Made by a program: the position numbers and the translations under genes
The notes under the pieces: generated by a model
The model's input: only the letters and a program-made list of their open reading frames with translations
Told to the model about the DNA's origin: nothing
Database searches by the model: none
In this document: positions 19,701 to 27,394 of the stretch, in pieces
Layout of the letters: each line of letters opens with the position of its first letter
How positions within the stretch are numbered: position 1 is the stretch's first letter
Source of the DNA: RQOF01 sp964461135
GTDB taxonomy: Bacteria; Calditrichota; Calditrichia; RBG-13-44-9
DNA length: 36,078 nt
Direction of reading: 5' to 3'
NCBI GenBank assembly: GCA_964461135.1
Contig: CAYWTB010000042.1
Span: forward strand, 1-36,078

Positions 19701-20855
19701 ATGTATAGTATTTAAGGACAGTTTTTCTAAAGCCATGGTAAAGTGATGGTTGTACAGGCTGTCCAGGTGAACAGTACCGTTTCCCGAAATATTGCCTTCA
19801 AATATTTTGAGATTAAATGACTGTAAGTCCAGAACAGGAGGGCTGTAAATAACCGCCATAACTGCCGTGAAGGGGATTCTGGTTCCCAGCCGGCCATGGT
19901 TAAATCTCAGTGTGGTATGAATTTCAGGACGTTTCAATTCTCCGTTCAGAATGATGTCTGCTGCAAGGTCTGATTGAACAGGATAAAAATCCGCCGGAAT
20001 GGAATTCCGGAAAAGAGACGAATAGGTGGCAGTACTGACCGTCAGATGAAACTGACCGGTTAGTTTGGATGGTGAACCTGCCATATCCACTGACATATGA
20101 CCGTGCAAACTGGCATCGGGCAGGTTCATCCGGACGGTGTCCAGTTGCAGAGATCCGGATCTGAATTGACCCTGGGCCAGAAATTCACTCAGGGGTATTT
20201 TATGAGTATCGAAATCCACTCCACCGGAATCAGCGATCATTTGAAAACGGTATGTTTTGTCTTTTGTTTGCTTCATGTACAGAGAAAGCCCCTCTATGGA
20301 AACATCCCGGTCAGCTTTTTTATCGGTGTAATAAAAGGCTGCCTGTTCCAGATTAAATTCGTTCACTTTAAACCTGAAGCCTTTGGAAAGCGTGTCTGAA
20401 GAAGTTTCCTTGGGGCGGGACGTAAATGCCGTCGGCAGATTATATGTCCCGTTTTCCCGGAGAACAAGATGCACCTGCATCCCTGAAACTGACAGGGAAT
20501 TAATTTCAACTTCTTTTTTTAAAAGTGCCCACACCGAGTAAGAAACATCTAACTGCTTAATTTTCAACAAAGGGGTGAACAAGCTGTCATATTTCGTGTC
20601 AATCCGCACCTGGGTGATCTGAAGTTGTGAAAATATGTTTGTTTGCAGGGACCCGATATGCACCGGCAGGTCCAGATATGCAGTAAGTTTATTCTGGACC
20701 AGGTTTCTGATAATTTTTTCCCCCGGTGGCAGGGAAAAGAAGAGGAGAAATAGAAAGATAATAATGAACAGGATAGAAAGAGTCAGGGAAACCCGGCGTA
20801 AAAGACGTTTTCCCCTGGATTTCTGGTATTTCCGTTTCAACTCCATCAAGCGCAT
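16746..20855 (-). CDS. tamB: TamB-like translocation and assembly module protein (DUF490)
   Basis: This is a 1369-residue protein of the AsmA/TamB superfamily. A single N-terminal anchor (about 22-45) follows a basic cytoplasmic stretch. Then comes a very long, beta-rich repetitive region of alternating hydrophobic strands typical of hydrophobic-groove lipid-transfer proteins. The C-terminal DUF490 domain (about 1020-1369) includes VNVRLLESKNLWVDNNLA-like sequence, RGRVQVEKGYVMYLDR-like sequence, and NPIVNLKAVSQVT, then ITGPLDQPVVDLTSNPPLN and the LSVLTLGTT motif. It should bridge the inner membrane to TamA and carry substrates or phospholipids across the periplasm. It is first in a two-gene unit with a 4-bp overlap into tamA. 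The length is within the family's usual range. No obvious ribosome site precedes the ATG. Confidence 0.92.
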   Translation of the reverse strand: MRLMELKRKYQKSRGKRLLRRVSLTLSILFIIIFLFLLFFSLPPGEKIIRNLVQNKLTAYLDLPVHIGSLQTNIFSQLQITQVRIDTKYDSLFTPLLKIKQLDVSYSVWALLKKEVEINSLSVSGMQVHLVLRENGTYNLPTAFTSRPKETSSDTLSKGFRFKVNEFNLEQAAFYYTDKKADRDVSIEGLSLYMKQTKDKTYRFQMIADSGGVDFDTHKIPLSEFLAQGQFRSGSLQLDTVRMNLPDASLHGHMSVDMAGSPSKLTGQFHLTVSTATYSSLFRNSIPADFYPVQSDLAADIILNGELKRPEIHTTLRFNHGRLGTRIPFTAVMAVIYSPPVLDLQSFNLKIFEGNISGNGTVHLDSLYNHHFTMALEKLSLNTIHQLISQKNSLFAGNIGGKLKTDGPLKKPLSISVQSNISITRVSYKSRPIADFDADIRLANKTFSVNIQQGSSRLDGKFSLQNQNINGKYSADIRQIRPFVILAGIPELGGAIHFSGTVSGETKNPDVSMSFRGDSISYRNLPLDAIEGSLSYQHKELLFHNTIFSGELSGVDSLNPPLHLTGLSGGLSYYGSVQGTLKNPVAELNVSLQNIYYKKSQLARAELNLALDSQKVYLKPSYLKHDSLGILLEGNYEWQQSRGILGVVLTGKNIPGRFTVPLDFAAENSRDYPLGIINSRFNFSDSSDWKITVTSHHLDLTKITELYPLNLPIAGSTGFNLNFSGGLSHPRAKLNFELNSFQYKDAEFDSIRGALVLSETDLDLDSLVAFTKGEQSKIKGRIEVMHSSTKPVYISKRSHVTIQAEGNHLNLELLEPFLPADTKINGFISYSVQVSGRIYKPDISGEVEISNGAFLINPWNPGFDKISLKMTFKDSLFTLQTLQGRYLQTLFQMEGQFITIDWHHFQTEFQLRAAGKEAVKITGNLSTDSLQMRLDVNNLELSVVQPFVPGITELKGEMNANVVIHGAFNNPLLFGQLKLNKLKFNQPGLNEAITQGKMSISLNRHTVQLDSLSAKLNGGIAKASGKISLDHYKLTDVNLSTSLFKIPINRPDLFTVLIDTAKLTYQRKGEFYNLNGDVWLGKSQYTHNFEPQEIIQSLRSAQGPTREQSDLEKKTKLNVRLLESKNLWVDNNLAKIQLSAALEFIGTLARPNMTGRVQVEKGYVMYLDRKFQVDTAVVDFVDPNKLNPIVNLKAVSQVTVYERQQSTAYEITLSITGPLDQPVVDLTSNPPLNKSDILSVLTLGTTTENLLSSSASGTSVTNVLTRRVESLSSQRITSYLSNRVGNLLGLDQVTIEGNIFRFNQGGAPQLVATKTFLNRLAVTYSTTVGHLNDQGVRLDYHISKHWAIQGETNQMGEAGIDLKYQINFK

Positions 20856-21051
20856 AATAAATTATATATACTCAAACCCGAAATGATCCAAGTTAAATAA
20901 TATAAATTACTTAACTTGATTTGTTATTACAAATTCATATTCTGTTTCTCGTCCAGCCTTTCGCCGTCGGAACTGATGTTCGACTTCAATGAAAACCGCC
21001 AAAGCCAGGTTAAATAGGTCGTTGAAAACTATCTTACGCCATTTGTCAATT
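20856..21051. other. 196-bp gap downstream of the second MscS gene
   Basis: No gene can be supported here. A minus-strand reading frame overlapping the MscS 3' end stays open to 20907 and has coding-like composition, but it has no convincing start and matches nothing I recognise. The tamB promoter should lie near 20856-20910, where the sequence is AT-rich. Confidence 0.4.
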
Positions 21052-21933
21052 CTAATTTGATTGCCGTTCCACAGGAACGGGAATAGGTGATCGTATGTGG
21101 AGATCCCTTTGCGGAAAGGGGATTTCAACCTTGTTCTCGCGGAATTTTCTGACGATATCACAATTAATGTCGGAACGGATCCGGTAATAATTGTAAGGAT
21201 CTTTTAACCACACCCGCAATTGTAGATTCCAGGAGGAATCACCGAAATTCAGGAAAATAACCTCAGATTCCGGTTTTATAAGAACATCTTTATTCTCTTT
21301 TGCCACCTCTTCCAGAGACCGGATTACTGTATCCAGGTCTGATTCATATGAAACACCGATATCAACGTCCAGGCGGATTTTGGGATCACCGTGAGACCAG
21401 TTGATGACACGTGCGGTAACAAAATCTGAATTGGGTACGATGATAGATATGTTGTTAAGCGAGCGGATCGTAGTTGATCTCATGTTTATGGATAAAACAT
21501 CTCCCTGCGTATCACCTACCGTGACGCGGTCCCCGATTTTAATGGGCCGCTCAAAAAGCAAAATAAGGCCTGAAATAAAATTAGAGACGATATTCTGTAA
21601 ACCGAATCCGATTCCCACCGAAAGCAGACCGAAAATCATCGCCAGTCCGCTCAGATCAATCCCGATGAATTGAAAAGATACAAAGGCCCCAATTATCATG
21701 ATGGAATAATGGATAACTCTAATGAGATTGTATCGCGTACCTTTGTCCAGATTAAATCTGCCAAGCAGGCGGATAATCAGAAGTTTCTGAAGTAAGCGTG
21801 AAAGCAGAAAAAAGCTCACGATCATCAGACCAAACATGATGATAGAAGAGGGAGTAATCCACGTTTGATTTATTTGAAATAGATTATAATGGAATACCCT
21901 ATCAATATAATGCACCACGGACGTGGTATTCAT
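21052..21933 (-). CDS. MscS-family mechanosensitive ion channel (second of three)
   Basis: This compact 293-residue channel is close to canonical MscS. TM1 lies at about 25-48, TM2 at about 70-90 and TM3 at about 93-125 (FGLLSVGIGFGLQNIVSNF). The beta domain follows, starting ERPIKIGDRVTVG, then GDVLSINMRSTTIRS and VPNSDF. The C-terminal alpha/beta domain ends with the family pattern EIPFPQRDLH (about 272-281). It should act as a tension-gated safety valve. GGGGAG about 9 nt before the ATG sets the start. The upstream gene (a Lys/Pro-rich coiled-coil protein) ends 18 bp before it on the same strand, so the two are probably co-transcribed. Of the three MscS paralogues this is the most canonical. 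Confidence 0.94.
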   Translation of the reverse strand: MNTTSVVHYIDRVFHYNLFQINQTWITPSSIIMFGLMIVSFFLLSRLLQKLLIIRLLGRFNLDKGTRYNLIRVIHYSIMIIGAFVSFQFIGIDLSGLAMIFGLLSVGIGFGLQNIVSNFISGLILLFERPIKIGDRVTVGDTQGDVLSINMRSTTIRSLNNISIIVPNSDFVTARVINWSHGDPKIRLDVDIGVSYESDLDTVIRSLEEVAKENKDVLIKPESEVIFLNFGDSSWNLQLRVWLKDPYNYYRIRSDINCDIVRKFRENKVEIPFPQRDLHIRSPIPVPVERQSN

Positions 21934-21951
21934 ATTATTCTTTCTCCCCTT

Positions 21952-22464
21952 TTAGAGCGAGATTTTTGATGCTGCTTTTTCCTTCTTACTGATTTCGGTG
22001 TTTATTTCTTCCAGTTTTTTAAAATCATCCGCAAAAATTGAAATGATACCAGTGAGTTTATCCGAATCTCTCAGTTCCCATAATTTTTCACCGATTACGG
22101 TAAGCATCCGCTCTTTATCCCCTTTCAACCGATAGACTTCCACCTTAAGTTTGGTTAGTTCGGCGGTATCTACTGAAAAATCCTTTACTTTTCCGAAAAC
22201 CTCCCGGATTGCCTCCACACCCCGGTCTGCCGCTTCGCTCAATCTGTCGCCCACATTTTTTATCTTTTCTTCTCCACTCGTCTTTTCATGTTTTGCCTGC
22301 TGTGATTCTTCCACCGGGGGCTTCTCAGGAGCTTTTTCTTTTGGAGGTGCTTGTTTGGGTGCGGGCTTCTTTGCCTGGGAAGCCGTCGATTTAGTGCCTT
22401 TGCGGGGTGCTGTTTTTGAACCGCCCCCTTTGGTACCTTTTTTGGGTGTTGTTTTTTTTGCCAT
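21952..22464 (-). CDS. Lys/Ala/Pro-rich protein with C-terminal coiled coil, unknown function
   Basis: This is a 170-residue protein in two parts. Residues 1-70 are low complexity (MAKKTTPKKGTKGG, then Lys/Ala/Pro and EKAPEKPPVEE), resembling histone-H1-like or flexible linker tails. Residues 75-170 are predicted to be helical with heptad-like spacing (ADRGVEAIREVFGKV, then EVYRLKGDKERMLTVIGEKLWEL and FKKLEEINTEISKKEK). No signal peptide or membrane segment is visible. The start is set at the second ATG (22464), because GGAGG is 8 nt upstream of it and only 2 nt from the first ATG at 22470. It precedes an MscS gene by 18 bp. The basic tail could bind DNA, RNA or phospholipid head groups; this is inference, and no function is known to me. 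Confidence 0.75.
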   Translation of the reverse strand: MAKKTTPKKGTKGGGSKTAPRKGTKSTASQAKKPAPKQAPPKEKAPEKPPVEESQQAKHEKTSGEEKIKNVGDRLSEAADRGVEAIREVFGKVKDFSVDTAELTKLKVEVYRLKGDKERMLTVIGEKLWELRDSDKLTGIISIFADDFKKLEEINTEISKKEKAASKISL

Positions 22465-22472
22465 AACCATAA

Positions 22473-22477
22473 CCTCC
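22473..22477 (-). promoter_or_regulatory. ribosome binding site deciding the start of the coiled-coil protein
   Basis: GGAGG lies 8 nt before the ATG at 22464 but only 2 nt before the ATG at 22470. The shorter protein beginning MAKKTTPKK is therefore the likely product. Confidence 0.65.
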
Positions 22478-22752
22478 GGTATTTTAACCTGATAATTAAA
22501 TGAATATTATTTTATAAATTCAAATTGGCCTTCATTTTAAAGTTTATTTCAGAATCCTGTATTTGTCCCGCTCGTTACCATTTTATAAGATAATTCAACG
22601 CGGATATGAATCAAAATTAATTCTTTATCAGATAAAAAATGAACGGTTGCCAGGATTAAAGGTAACTTTTCCCCGGTCAGCAGGCTGATTACATCATAAA
22701 ACTTCCGGCAGGAGAATGGCAGGTAGAAACAGCGCGAAAAATAAAACACCGG

Positions 22753-23724
22753 TCAAACACTTGGGTCATTGATCAGACTTAGTTGCTCTGTTGAAACAAT
22801 TTTTTCTTTCAGTAGCTCGGTGATGACCGTTTCGGTCATTTCACTCATAAAAGGGAATTCATAACGGATATCAAGAACATATGCCTTTAGACGCATTTTA
22901 AGTAAAGAACGTCCTTCATGTATTTCATTCTTAAAAATAACCCCAATGGGTTTGTTCAGGTAGACATAGCGGGAAACGGCGGCCGTGCGGTAAGCGATAT
23001 GTTTGGTCTTTGAAATGTCAATATGGGGAGGTAAATAAAATTCCGCTACCACCTGACAATTGGATTCACCGGAATTGGCATTGGAGACAGACTGGTTCAC
23101 AATTTCACTGTTGGGTATGGATACCAGCGAATCGTCAGGTGTAACGATCCGTACGGTCCGCAGCCCGATGTTTACCACCTCTCCATAGTAATTACCGACC
23201 TGAATTTTATCGCCGGTCTGAAATGGCCGGTCAAAAAGTATCATGATTCCCCCGAATATATTTTTCAGAATATCCTGTGCAGCGAAACCAATGGCAATAC
23301 CGGCGGAAGCAGTTACCGCGATAAGTGTCTGGATGGGGGGACGAAGAATGGCGGCGATTATAAAATAGAGGATAATGGTCCACCCGAAGATTCGAATCAC
23401 CGGAATGATCCCCTTTATAGTCCAGCGGAATTTTGTCCACCGTTCGCCAATTCTCTCAAGGATCAGGGATAAATATTTAATTACCAGAAGTGCAATAATG
23501 AAGATTATGATCGCCCAGAGTAACTTCCCGACGGTAAGCTCCCATTTTACCTGGTTTTGACCCTGCAGTAAAATGTTTCCGGAATTATCTGCTTGCCGGA
23601 CAGGTGTGGTATGTGCCTGTTTTGTGGTATCCGGCTGCGTTGGAGCAGAAAAAACAAGCGAAAATTTTATAACCATAATAATGATAATAATTATGAAAAT
23701 AAATTTGCCCTTAAGTAATTTCAT
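22753..23724 (-). CDS. MscS-family channel with N-terminal extension (third of three), coupled to an ATPase gene
   Basis: This 323-residue protein has a signal-like hydrophobic N-terminus (about 8-27). A polar Thr/Gln-rich periplasmic stretch follows, then TM segments at about 66-90 and 108-130 and the pore helix at about 132-160 (VTASAGIAIGFAAQDILKNIFGG). The beta domain starts DRPFQTGDKIQVGNYYGEVV, followed by SIPNSEIVNQSVSN. The C-terminal domain is present and ends in LINDPSV. It is predicted to be a mechanosensitive or regulated pore. It begins 11 bp after the stop of a 1020-residue coiled-coil ATPase, and its GAAGG ribosome site overlaps that stop codon, indicating translational coupling. 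It may be an effector or partner of the ATPase, which is inference. A 282-bp gap without a clear gene follows. Confidence 0.92.
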   Translation of the reverse strand: MKLLKGKFIFIIIIIIMVIKFSLVFSAPTQPDTTKQAHTTPVRQADNSGNILLQGQNQVKWELTVGKLLWAIIIFIIALLVIKYLSLILERIGERWTKFRWTIKGIIPVIRIFGWTIILYFIIAAILRPPIQTLIAVTASAGIAIGFAAQDILKNIFGGIMILFDRPFQTGDKIQVGNYYGEVVNIGLRTVRIVTPDDSLVSIPNSEIVNQSVSNANSGESNCQVVAEFYLPPHIDISKTKHIAYRTAAVSRYVYLNKPIGVIFKNEIHEGRSLLKMRLKAYVLDIRYEFPFMSEMTETVITELLKEKIVSTEQLSLINDPSV

Positions 23725-23732
23725 CTAATGTG

Positions 23733-23738
23733 CCTTCA
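23733..23738 (-). promoter_or_regulatory. stop codon/ribosome-site overlap coupling ATPase and MscS translation
   Basis: The minus strand reads TGAAGG. TGA ends the ATPase gene, and GAAGG serves as the MscS ribosome site about 9 nt before its ATG at 23724. This is a common arrangement for partners made together. Confidence 0.6.
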
Positions 23739-26700
23739 GTGTAAAATGTTTTTTAATTTAAGAGTCCGAACTACTGCTCGATACAAAAATGGATGAATAT
23801 AAAATCCTCTGGAATTTTTTAGCAGGATGCCGCTGTTGTAAAGACGGGAAAGTAAGAGTGAACTCTTTTCGGGATTTTGCCTAAAAATCAGAGAAAAATG
23901 TTCGGAATCCAGATTTTCATGTTGCATGAATGCTGCCATGGCAAACAATTCATCAGACGGTAACTGATGAAGAAATGAGAAATCGAAATTGATTATCGGA
24001 TGTACTGTAATCTGCTCCTTTGTTACTTCCTGGATAGCCCGCAGCCAGAAAAGGAGAGTGATGGTAACATTGCCGCTGGAAAAATCGTTCAGATCCCTGA
24101 AGAAATTCTTTTGAAGATAGCCCTGCCTTTCTTCTTCAAGAGACAGTTTTCGGTATTTTCTGGAACCCGAAATTTCCTCAGGCACGCTGAATGTCAGCCG
24201 GTAGCCACTCACACGGTGTCTTTTAAGTACGATACTTTCCATTTCTTCCAGGGGAAGATTTTCCAGAAGGACAACCCTTCGAAAGTACTTGGAAAGGTTA
24301 ATTACCTTGTCCAGATAAGTCCAGCTGTAGATGGTGCAGGTAATCAACCAGTATATATGTTCATTTGTCCGGGAAATAAACAGCAGAAAGCGTTCCAGGG
24401 TTTTAAAACCGTGAACGGACCTTATGAATAAATACTGCAGGTTCTCTACAATAAAAATTTGTTTAATTTCCTCGGATGCAATATGCCTTTCCAGCTCGTC
24501 AAAACTCTCAATGTGGGGAAGATTCAATACGTTTTTTAATTCGTTCAGCCATTCAACTGAACCGGTAATTCTCCTGCTGAAATCGAATTTATGCAGTACC
24601 CGTCCGGCGCAATATTCGTTTTGTGCAAAGTTAAGAAGAGTTGTTTTTCCACTGCCCCTTTCTCCCACAATGGCAGTAACCGCATAATTTCCTTTATCCC
24701 ATGAATCGAATTGTTCTTTTAACTGTTCCATTTCGGCAGAGCGACCGGAAAAAAAGCGTTCATCCTCCAGCGGTTCCGGCCGGAAAAGTCGCTGGTAAAC
24801 ATAGGGAAGTGCCTGTATGCGTTTATTGGTTTCAGTTAAAAATTGGGAGAGTTCTTCCTCCATGGTACCGATTCTGGAAGAAAGACCGGTAAGTTTTCGA
24901 AATTGAAAATAATTTTCCCGGGCAGATTCCAGGACGGTTTTTACATAATTGAAAATTACCGGAATAATATGCCTGGCAGTACGGATGACTTTTTTCGTTT
25001 TATCCCTGATTTCTTCCTGGGTTTTTACTTTAGCGATCCGGACTTTTAATTCAAGAATTTTCTGATTATCACCCAGATTCTGGATATTATTTTCAAACTC
25101 CCTGGTTATATCCTGCAGTTCATGTTGGATAAATTCTGAAATGGCTTTGCTTTGCGTAGTAAGTTCTTCAACGTGTTTCCGGGTTCTTTCCAGGCCTTCG
25201 CTTACCAGCTGGCTGGCCTGTGCCCGGGTATTATCCTGTTCTGCTTGCAGTAGATTAAAGGCGGCGTCCAAATTAAATTCTACAATCTGATCTGTTTCGG
25301 CTACCTGCCGAACAATTGATTCCACTCTTTCATGGATTTCTGACATACTTTTTTCATGCCGGGCTTTTATTCCGGAAAAGAATTCCTCGAACACCAGATT
25401 CTTCAGAGCAATATGGTTGTTCCGGGAACGGGGGATGAGATGTTCGGTATCCTGGTGTGTAAAAATAAGGTGCTGATCGGACAGTTTTTCAACCGATTGC
25501 CGGACTTCGCTTAAATATAGCCCGAATTCTTCTTCTATGTTTGCCACCCGAATTTCATCCACAATATGCGGCAGCTGTTCTTTTCGCAGTATTCCCAGCA
25601 AATGCTGGTTTTCGGATATAATTTGTTGGCCGAATTTTGACATCTGTCCGGAATTAAGTCGGCTGAATTTTTCCTGAGACTGGTCAATGATTTTGATGGT
25701 CTCTCTAAAATGAGGAATAAAATTTGAATTGATCTTTTCCGAGATTAAGGATTCACGATTTTTGCAAATCAGGGCGGTTTCAGCCTGAAGGAGTGACAAT
25801 TCCAGATCCTTTCGCCAGTCTTCCATTTCACTGACCAGATGATCTTTCCACGCTTCCTGTGCCTCTGCCAGATTTTTCTCAAGATTATTCCTTTTGTTTT
25901 CTATCTCCGCAGATTTCATTTGTTTCGAGGGAACCAGAGGTGTCCCTTTGTATTCCCATTTTTTCAGAACAGTGTCTGTGATATTCTGCCAGGTTTCTTC
26001 CAGCCGCCGGGAGCTGTCAACTGAATTTCCCCGGAGTTCGGATATTTGATTTTCAACGTTTTTTATCAGGTCTTTCACGCTTTCCATATGTTTGCGGACC
26101 TGCGCTGGATTAACCATATCACATCCGCTCAGAAATTCATCAGGCTGAAGCAATTCATCTTTTAATGCTTCCGTGATCCGATGAAACTCTGCCAGTAATT
26201 TGGCCGCCACCCTCAGAAAGGTCAGCCATTCCATGAAAAGTTCCTGGGCAAAATTCAATCCGGGATAATATGTGATAAATGAATGAAACGGGAAATCTCT
26301 GGTGAAAGCTTTGGATTTTCGCGGGGGCCGCTTCAGGAATGTGCGGATGTAATTGCCAGTCCGGTTAAGTAAATTGGCAAGTCTGATCCTGGCCCTATGT
26401 ACTGCTTTCCACAGCTTTAGTCCGATATTTTTATCATCCGGATTTTTCAAAGTAAGGTCTTGCAGGAGAATTTCCAGCGATTCAGGAACATCCCGCAAGA
26501 TTTTTATCAGATGTGTCTGCCACTCGGTCCATAAATCTGTGACAACAGACTGATCACTAAGAGCAGTGATACCGGTGACCCAATTCAGGATGTTCTGGCA
26601 GTAATTACCCAGATTTTTCCATATTTCCGCAATAGACGTATCTTCAGGGAGATTGTTAAGGGATTGATAGTAGTCTTTACAAATACTGTTAAAATCCTGC

Positions 26701-26798
26701 AGCTGAGATATAAGAAGTGAATTCTGAGTTGTTTTCTGTTTTTCCCATAATTCGGCTCCGGGCTGAAGGAGTTCATCTAAAATTTTACCGGGATGCAT
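23736..26798 (-). CDS. large coiled-coil P-loop ATPase (AAA/STAND-like) of unknown function
   Basis: I do not recognise this 1020-residue protein as a named family. Residues 1-690 are almost entirely helical and charged, with long coiled-coil stretches (about 220-420 and 500-620) and no signal peptide. A short linker (RLFRPEPLEDERFFSGR, about 670-686) leads into an NTPase domain. Walker A is GERGSGKT at 712-719. A Walker B-like strand IFIVEN lies at 781-786, with V-E-N where most relatives have D-D or D-E. A sensor-1-like strand WLITCT lies near 817-822, and LLENLPLEEME near 844-854. The last 100 residues look like a winged-helix bundle (LLLSRLYNSGILLKN, FYIHPFLYRAVV). It resembles AAA_16/STAND or DnaA/ORC-like switches with a long sensor arm. 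It is directly coupled to an MscS gene downstream. A role as a gatekeeper of that channel, or a stress or defence sensor, is speculative. Confidence 0.85.
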   Translation of the reverse strand: MHPGKILDELLQPGAELWEKQKTTQNSLLISQLQDFNSICKDYYQSLNNLPEDTSIAEIWKNLGNYCQNILNWVTGITALSDQSVVTDLWTEWQTHLIKILRDVPESLEILLQDLTLKNPDDKNIGLKLWKAVHRARIRLANLLNRTGNYIRTFLKRPPRKSKAFTRDFPFHSFITYYPGLNFAQELFMEWLTFLRVAAKLLAEFHRITEALKDELLQPDEFLSGCDMVNPAQVRKHMESVKDLIKNVENQISELRGNSVDSSRRLEETWQNITDTVLKKWEYKGTPLVPSKQMKSAEIENKRNNLEKNLAEAQEAWKDHLVSEMEDWRKDLELSLLQAETALICKNRESLISEKINSNFIPHFRETIKIIDQSQEKFSRLNSGQMSKFGQQIISENQHLLGILRKEQLPHIVDEIRVANIEEEFGLYLSEVRQSVEKLSDQHLIFTHQDTEHLIPRSRNNHIALKNLVFEEFFSGIKARHEKSMSEIHERVESIVRQVAETDQIVEFNLDAAFNLLQAEQDNTRAQASQLVSEGLERTRKHVEELTTQSKAISEFIQHELQDITREFENNIQNLGDNQKILELKVRIAKVKTQEEIRDKTKKVIRTARHIIPVIFNYVKTVLESARENYFQFRKLTGLSSRIGTMEEELSQFLTETNKRIQALPYVYQRLFRPEPLEDERFFSGRSAEMEQLKEQFDSWDKGNYAVTAIVGERGSGKTTLLNFAQNEYCAGRVLHKFDFSRRITGSVEWLNELKNVLNLPHIESFDELERHIASEEIKQIFIVENLQYLFIRSVHGFKTLERFLLFISRTNEHIYWLITCTIYSWTYLDKVINLSKYFRRVVLLENLPLEEMESIVLKRHRVSGYRLTFSVPEEISGSRKYRKLSLEEERQGYLQKNFFRDLNDFSSGNVTITLLFWLRAIQEVTKEQITVHPIINFDFSFLHQLPSDELFAMAAFMQHENLDSEHFSLIFRQNPEKSSLLLSRLYNSGILLKNSRGFYIHPFLYRAVVRTLKLKNILH

Positions 26799-27394
26799 GT
26801 AATGCCCCTATGATTGGGTGGATATAAACACTGTTCAATGATTCAGAGGAAATATGGTATTGTGGAAATCAAAAATAAATATGATCTGTCCATAAAGTCT
26901 GAAATACTTTTTCGCATGTAAATTTAAGCGATAAACAGGCTGAAAAAAATAAAATTTATGATAAAAAATTTTTCGTATAAAAAAAGTCAACTGACCTGGA
27001 ACAGCTGGCTTTTAAAATACGGGATAATTTGATTTTATCGGATCGGGGCCATATTGCGGAATTGACGGTACATTGTTTCATGATGACCGGGTTCTGCACT
27101 TTTGAATGCCGCATACTTCACGGCTCATGTTGGAACTTATTGGCAGGGTGTGTCTGCTATACCGGATATGTTGAATATTATTCTGTTGGGGGCGGAATGT
27201 AGATTATTCGGTAGCGGTTGAAGGGTGCCCGGTCTCGCTGCGAATCCCTGCATAAAGGGTTTGTATGCCATCAGGTTTGCTGAAATCCTTATTCAGACAT
27301 CATACCAGGCAACTCTTGCTGTGGATTTTAATCATCCACATGGAAGGCAGGGCCCTCCGGTTATTATTACCATGCCATTGGGATAAATGATTTG
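26799..27394. other. 596-bp intergenic region without a supported gene
   Basis: This lies upstream of the ATPase gene and downstream of the DUF2231 gene, both on the minus strand. All frames are broken, and I recognise no degraded protein, tRNA or riboswitch. The part near 26850-26990 is AT-rich and probably contains the ATPase promoter. 27060-27360 is richer in GC, with only short hairpins such as CCCT-GCATAA-AGGG near 27250. It could hide a small RNA or an eroded gene. Confidence 0.5.

Noticed and set aside
20907..21161. 84-codon minus-strand ORF overlapping the 3' end of the second MscS gene
   Set aside because: It overlaps the MscS coding region in another frame, has no ribosome site at its start, and its product matches nothing I know. 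The part beyond the MscS stop looks somewhat coding-like but has no start of its own.
22549..22749. 66-codon minus-strand ORF in the gap after the third MscS gene
   Set aside because: It has no ribosome site, unusual composition and no recognisable motif; it is most likely chance.
2809..23724. The three MscS genes as products of a recent duplication
   Set aside because: Their sequences, lengths and N-terminal layouts differ strongly outside the pore and beta-domain motifs, which points to old paralogues or separate acquisition.
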